Assembly: GCA_019415705.1 (NCBI GenBank)
Contig: DXYS01000012.1
Span: 1-7,977, forward strand
DNA length: 7,977 bases
Reading direction: 5' to 3'
Source: Bacteroidales bacterium
GTDB taxonomy: Bacteria; Bacteroidota; Bacteroidia; Bacteroidales; Muribaculaceae
Made by a program: the position numbers and the translations under genes. Below are positions 4,910 to 7,977 of the stretch, one piece after another (position 1 is the stretch's first letter; each line of letters begins with the position of its first letter). Below the pieces are notes generated by a model, which saw only the letters and a program-made list of their open reading frames with translations, made no database searches and was not told the DNA's origin.

Positions 4910-6124
4910 ATGACTAAAACACCTGACAAAAGCGCCAAGAAAAAGACGTCAAAGAAAGTGACGGCACCGGCTGACCCCGCTAAAGCACGCGAGGAGGCAC
5001 TCGCAGCAGCCATGCAGCGCATAGAGAAAGCATACGGCCGCGGCGCCATCATGAAGATGGGCGACGAGGTGGTCGAAGACATCGACGTGATACCGACCGG
5101 CTCTATAGGCCTCAACAACGCACTCGGAGTCGGCGGCTACCCTAAAGGCCGCATCATAGAGATTTACGGACCGGAGTCGTCGGGTAAGACAACGCTGGCC
5201 ATACATGCCATCGCCGAGGCCCAGAAACGCGGCGGCATCGCAGCAATCATCGACGCCGAGCACGCCTTCGACCGTTTCTATGCCCAGAAATTAGGCGTAG
5301 ACGTCAATAACCTGCTGATTTCGCAGCCCGACAACGGAGAGCAGGCTCTCGAAATAGCCGAGCAGCTTATACGTTCGGCCGCCGTTGACATCGTGGTCGT
5401 TGACTCTGTGGCCGCACTGACGCCGAAGAGTGAAATCGAGGGCGAGATGGGCGACCGTAACATGGGTCTGCACGCCCGTCTGATGTCGCAGGCCATGCGC
5501 AAGCTTACCGGCGCTATCGCTCGCACCAACACCACCTGTATCTTCATCAACCAGCTGCGTGAGAAAATCGGTCAGATGTTCGGTCCCGTTGAGACGACGA
5601 CCGGCGGTAACGCCCTCAAATTTTACGCGTCGGTGCGCATCGACATACGCTCGCGTACGGCGATTAAGGGCTCTGACGACAAAGTGTTCGGTCGCCGCAC
5701 GGCCGTCAAAGTCGTCAAAAACAAGGTGGCGCCTCCCTTCAAGCGCTGCGAGTTTGACATCATGTTCGGTGAAGGCATCTCGCGCTCGGGCGAAATCCTT
5801 GACCTCGGCGTCGACTATGACATCATAGCCAAGAGCGGCTCATGGTTCAGCTATAACGGCACTAAAATCGCCCAAGGCCGCGACGCTGCCAAGATGGTGA
5901 TTGCCGACAACCCCGAGCTCGCCGACGAAATCGAAGACCGCATCATGGCTGCTCTGCGCGAGGAGGCCAATCAGCCCATCGGCGCCAAGAGCAAGAAAAA
6001 ATCATCGTCAAGTAAAAAAGAGTCCGACGACGATGAGCCCGAAGAAAATGACATCGAACAGGACGACGAGGAGCTCTTCGACGACAGCGCCGACGACGAG
6101 TTCTCGATTGAGGAAGATTTATAA
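4910..6124 (+). CDS. recA: Recombinase A with extended acidic C-terminus
   Basis: RecA is the ATP-dependent strand-exchange protein of homologous recombination and the co-protease of the SOS response. At 404 residues it is about 50 longer than E. coli RecA (352). A 20-residue Lys-rich leader (KKKTSKK) precedes the helix EEALAAAMQRIEKAYGRG. Walker A GPESSGKTT is at 87-95 (offset +21 from E. coli). IVVVDSVAALTPKSEIEGE carries Walker B and leads into loop L1, and NQLREKIGQMFG leads into L2, ending ETTTGGNALKFYASVR. Within L2, the usual FGNPE reads FGPVE (224-228). Residues 353-404 are a low-complexity tail: a Lys/Ser segment, then 32 residues of which 20 are Asp or Glu. It is monocistronic, with its own promoter region and a terminator at 6147-6178. 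Confidence 0.97.
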   Translation: MTKTPDKSAKKKTSKKVTAPADPAKAREEALAAAMQRIEKAYGRGAIMKMGDEVVEDIDVIPTGSIGLNNALGVGGYPKGRIIEIYGPESSGKTTLAIHAIAEAQKRGGIAAIIDAEHAFDRFYAQKLGVDVNNLLISQPDNGEQALEIAEQLIRSAAVDIVVVDSVAALTPKSEIEGEMGDRNMGLHARLMSQAMRKLTGAIARTNTTCIFINQLREKIGQMFGPVETTTGGNALKFYASVRIDIRSRTAIKGSDDKVFGRRTAVKVVKNKVAPPFKRCEFDIMFGEGISRSGEILDLGVDYDIIAKSGSWFSYNGTKIAQGRDAAKMVIADNPELADEIEDRIMAALREEANQPIGAKSKKKSSSSKKESDDDEPEENDIEQDDEELFDDSADDEFSIEEDL

Positions 6125-6141
6125 GATTTAATAACTTATTG

Positions 6142-6183
6142 AAAAAAGCAGGGGCGGCCCGTATAGGCCGCCCCTGCTGCTTT
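6142..6183. terminator. Bidirectional terminator between convergent recA and the LRR gene
   Basis: A 13-bp perfect stem (6147-6159 with 6166-6178, loop CGTATA) lies 22 nt after the recA stop and 27 nt after the LRR stop. On the minus strand it is followed by six T (complement of 6142-6147), a strong signal for the LRR gene. On the plus strand only a TTT (6181-6183) follows, a weaker signal for recA. Confidence 0.85.
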
Positions 6184-6205
6184 ACAAAGGAGGTTTGTGT
6201 GTGTT

Positions 6206-7962
6206 TTATATAGCGACTTTGACTGTCTTTGAGCCGGCTTGGACGATGTAAACGCCTGCGCGGAGATTTGAGATAATGCGGTCTGAGCCTGTGTAGACCG
6301 CGCGGCCCTGCATGTCATAGACTGTAATGACGGCATTGTCGTCGACACCGTCGACGGTTATCGCACCGTTATCAACCGTTACCTTGACAGACTGACCGGC
6401 AGAGAGGACGTCATCGATGCCCGAATAGTCCATTTCCTCAATATTTGCGAAATAGCTCCACGGAGCGACAGCTTTGTATTTTGCGATGCTGCCTGCAGGC
6501 ACATACAATTTTGCGGTTTGCATTGTGCTCTCGTCAAAAATAGGGTCACATTGTATCGGGTCGCTCCATCGGCAATAAACCGAAGCCAGCTTGCTGCAGC
6601 GTGCAAACGCAGATGAATAAATTAAAGTCACCGACTCCGGAATCGTTATCGAAGTCAGACTGCTGCAGCCGCCGAATGCATTAAAACTTATAGTAGTAAC
6701 CGAGTTTGGAATAGTTATCGATGCTAAACTTGTGCAATTACCGAACAGACCGTGACTGATAACTGTTAATGAGCCCGGAAGTGAGACTGAGGTCAGACCG
6801 GTGCAGTTTTGAAATGTATAATTGCCGATAGATGTTACGTGCGCGGGAATTTCCACTGATGTCAGGCCTGTGCATCCGGTGAAAACATTCGCGCCGATAG
6901 AAGTCACAGACTCGGGAATGGTAACTGAGATAAGACCTGTGCAATAGTTAAACATCCCGTCGCTTAGAGCGGTCACAGAGCCGGGGATAGTCACCGATGT
7001 CAGTCCGGAGCATGCTGCAAAAGCATTCTTGTTGATAGAAGTGACCGAGCCGGGGATTACGACTTCTCCTTTTTTTCCGGCAGGGCATGTAATTAAAGTT
7101 GTGATGTCCTTTGAATACAGGATGCCGTCGACAGATGAATATGCCGCATTGTCGGCCGCTACATCAATTCTCTCCATCAAGGTGCAACCGTAGAATGTAT
7201 CATCGCCGATAGTCGTTACCGCGCCGGGTATTGAGATTGCCGTAAGGCCGGAGCAGCCGGAGAACGCACCGATGCCAATAGAGGTCACCGACGCGGAGAT
7301 TGACACTGCCGTAAGGCCGCTGCAGCCGGCGAAGGCATTATTCTCGATAGACGTCACCGAGCCGGGTATTGATATTTCACCTTTTTTTGCTGCGGGACAT
7401 TTAATCAAAGTAGTTATGTCTTTTGAATAAAGGATGCCGTCTACCGAGGCGTATGTTGTATTATTTTCCGCCACATCGATTCGGTCTAATGACCTGCACC
7501 CGTTGAAGACATCCCCGCCCATAGAAGTCACAGATTCGGGAATTGATACTGAAGTCAGGGCAATACATTCAGAGAAAGCTCTGTTTCCGATAGAAATCAC
7601 TGAATTCGGGATTGAGACAGATGTCAGGCCGATGCAAGATGAGAAAGCCATATTGCCAATCGATGTCACCGACTCGGGTATTGTTATAGTGGTAAGACTG
7701 CTGCAGCCGGAGAGCATAGAATTGGCGATAGAGGTAACAGACTGAGGTATCGATATTGATTTAAGGCTACTGCAATTGAAGAAAGCGCTAACGCCTATAG
7801 AAGTCACCGACTCCGGAATTGACACCGATATAAGGCTGCTGCAGTAGCCGAAGGCATTATCGCCGATGGATGTCACCGAGCCGGGTATCGACACTGATGT
7901 CACCTCGTGGCAGAAATTGAACGCTCCGCGTCCGATTGAGATTACCGAGTAATCTTTTGAAT
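6206..7962 (-). CDS. BspA-like leucine-rich-repeat surface protein, 5'-truncated
   Basis: The gene runs leftward to a TAA at 6206-6208, and its 5' end lies beyond the window; the GTG at 7903 is only an internal Val, since the repeat pattern continues upstream to 7962. It encodes about 17 TpLRR/LRR_5 repeats of 23 residues with consensus L-T-S-V-S-I-P-x-S-V-T-S-I-G-x-x-A-F-x-x-C-x-x. Two repeats carry a 35-residue insertion with VDGILYSKDITTLI and CPA. After the array come a typical closing motif (YVPAGSIAKYKAVAPWSYF), a linker and a terminal domain of about 60 residues (ITVYDMQGRAVYTG, NLRAGVYIVQ, KTVKVAI) resembling type IX secretion sorting tails. It is probably cell-surface or secreted; such proteins are associated with adhesion, but the ligand cannot be inferred. 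The signal peptide would be in the missing part. Confidence 0.9.
6590..7962 (-). repeat. Tandem 69-bp coding repeats of the LRR protein
   Basis: Each 23-residue LRR corresponds to a 69-bp unit, about 17 in the visible part. Two longer units contain matching insertions (approximately 7382-7489 and 7073-7177) whose starts are exactly 312 bp apart, suggesting duplication of a three-repeat block. Repetition at this scale also makes short-read assembly likely to break here. Confidence 0.8.
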
Positions 7963-7977
7963 CTGTCTCTTATACAC
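7963..7977 (+). other. Tagmentation adapter remnant (engineered Tn5 mosaic end)
   Basis: CTGTCTCTTATACAC is the first 15 bases of the 19-bp hyperactive-Tn5 mosaic end used in Nextera-type libraries. Native IS50 ends differ (outside end begins CTGACTCTT, inside end CTGTCTCTTGATC), so a natural transposon is unlikely. It sits exactly at the contig end and brings a stop codon (complement of 7970-7972) into the otherwise open LRR frame, as untrimmed read-through would. Confidence 0.93.

Noticed and set aside
6185..6195. AAAGGAGG, a perfect Shine-Dalgarno-like motif on the plus strand.
   Set aside because: The only close start (GTG) gives four codons before a stop, and Bacteroidales do not rely on strong Shine-Dalgarno sites. 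It lies in the 3' region between convergent genes.
7434..7745. A 103-codon plus-strand frame opposite the LRR gene.
   Set aside because: It is the antisense shadow of the 69-bp repeats, which keep stops out of several frames at once.
7963..7977. A natural IS50/Tn5-like transposon end.
   Set aside because: The bases match the artificial mosaic end rather than the native outside or inside ends, and lie exactly at the sequence terminus with no transposase.

Overview
The window looks like one short contig from a member of the Bacteroidales, plausibly a gut Muribaculaceae-type organism. This is an inference from three things: Bacteroidetes-type promoter boxes (TTTG, about 20 bp, TAnnTTTG) instead of Shine-Dalgarno/-35/-10 signals; a BspA-type leucine-rich-repeat surface protein with a type IX-secretion-like C-terminal tail; and the sequence character of MeaB, DUF1573 and RecA. 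The genus cannot be fixed from the sequence alone.

Layout. Positions 1-55 hold the end of an upstream transcription unit (possible last five codons, then a strong terminator). Positions 62-261 are a degenerate array with 9-nt periodicity. A promoter (287-318) with a perfect 9+4+9 palindrome at the expected start site (321-342) then drives a compact operon: a 34-residue membrane microprotein (434-538), an ABC ATPase (566-1414), a six-helix ABC permease (1431-2225), a YtrA-like GntR repressor (2245-2628) and a small acidic membrane-anchored protein (2625-2864), closed by a terminator at 2907-2972. The simplest reading is an exporter or stress-response ABC system autoregulated by its own GntR protein through the palindrome.

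A second two-gene unit (promoter 2995-3025) encodes MeaB, the GTPase chaperone of methylmalonyl-CoA mutase, overlapping by 4 nt a secreted DUF1573 protein; a 15-bp hairpin follows. The 342-nt gap before recA carries a second 9-nt-period array (4741-4820) of the same flavour as the first, a small inverted repeat and a TAnnTTTG box. recA (4910-6124) has an N-terminal Lys-rich extension, a long acidic tail and an unusual change in DNA-binding loop L2. A bidirectional hairpin separates it from a convergent, 5'-truncated LRR surface protein gene (6206-7962, minus strand).

The last 15 bases (7963-7977) match the engineered Tn5 mosaic end used in tagmentation libraries and are almost certainly adapter, so the biological sequence stops at about 7962 inside the LRR gene.

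The most interesting points are the self-contained ABC/GntR operon flanked by two small membrane proteins, with a fully readable promoter/operator; the two 9-nt-phased intergenic arrays; and the RecA L2 substitution. No CRISPR array, tRNA, rRNA, IS element or phage gene was seen.
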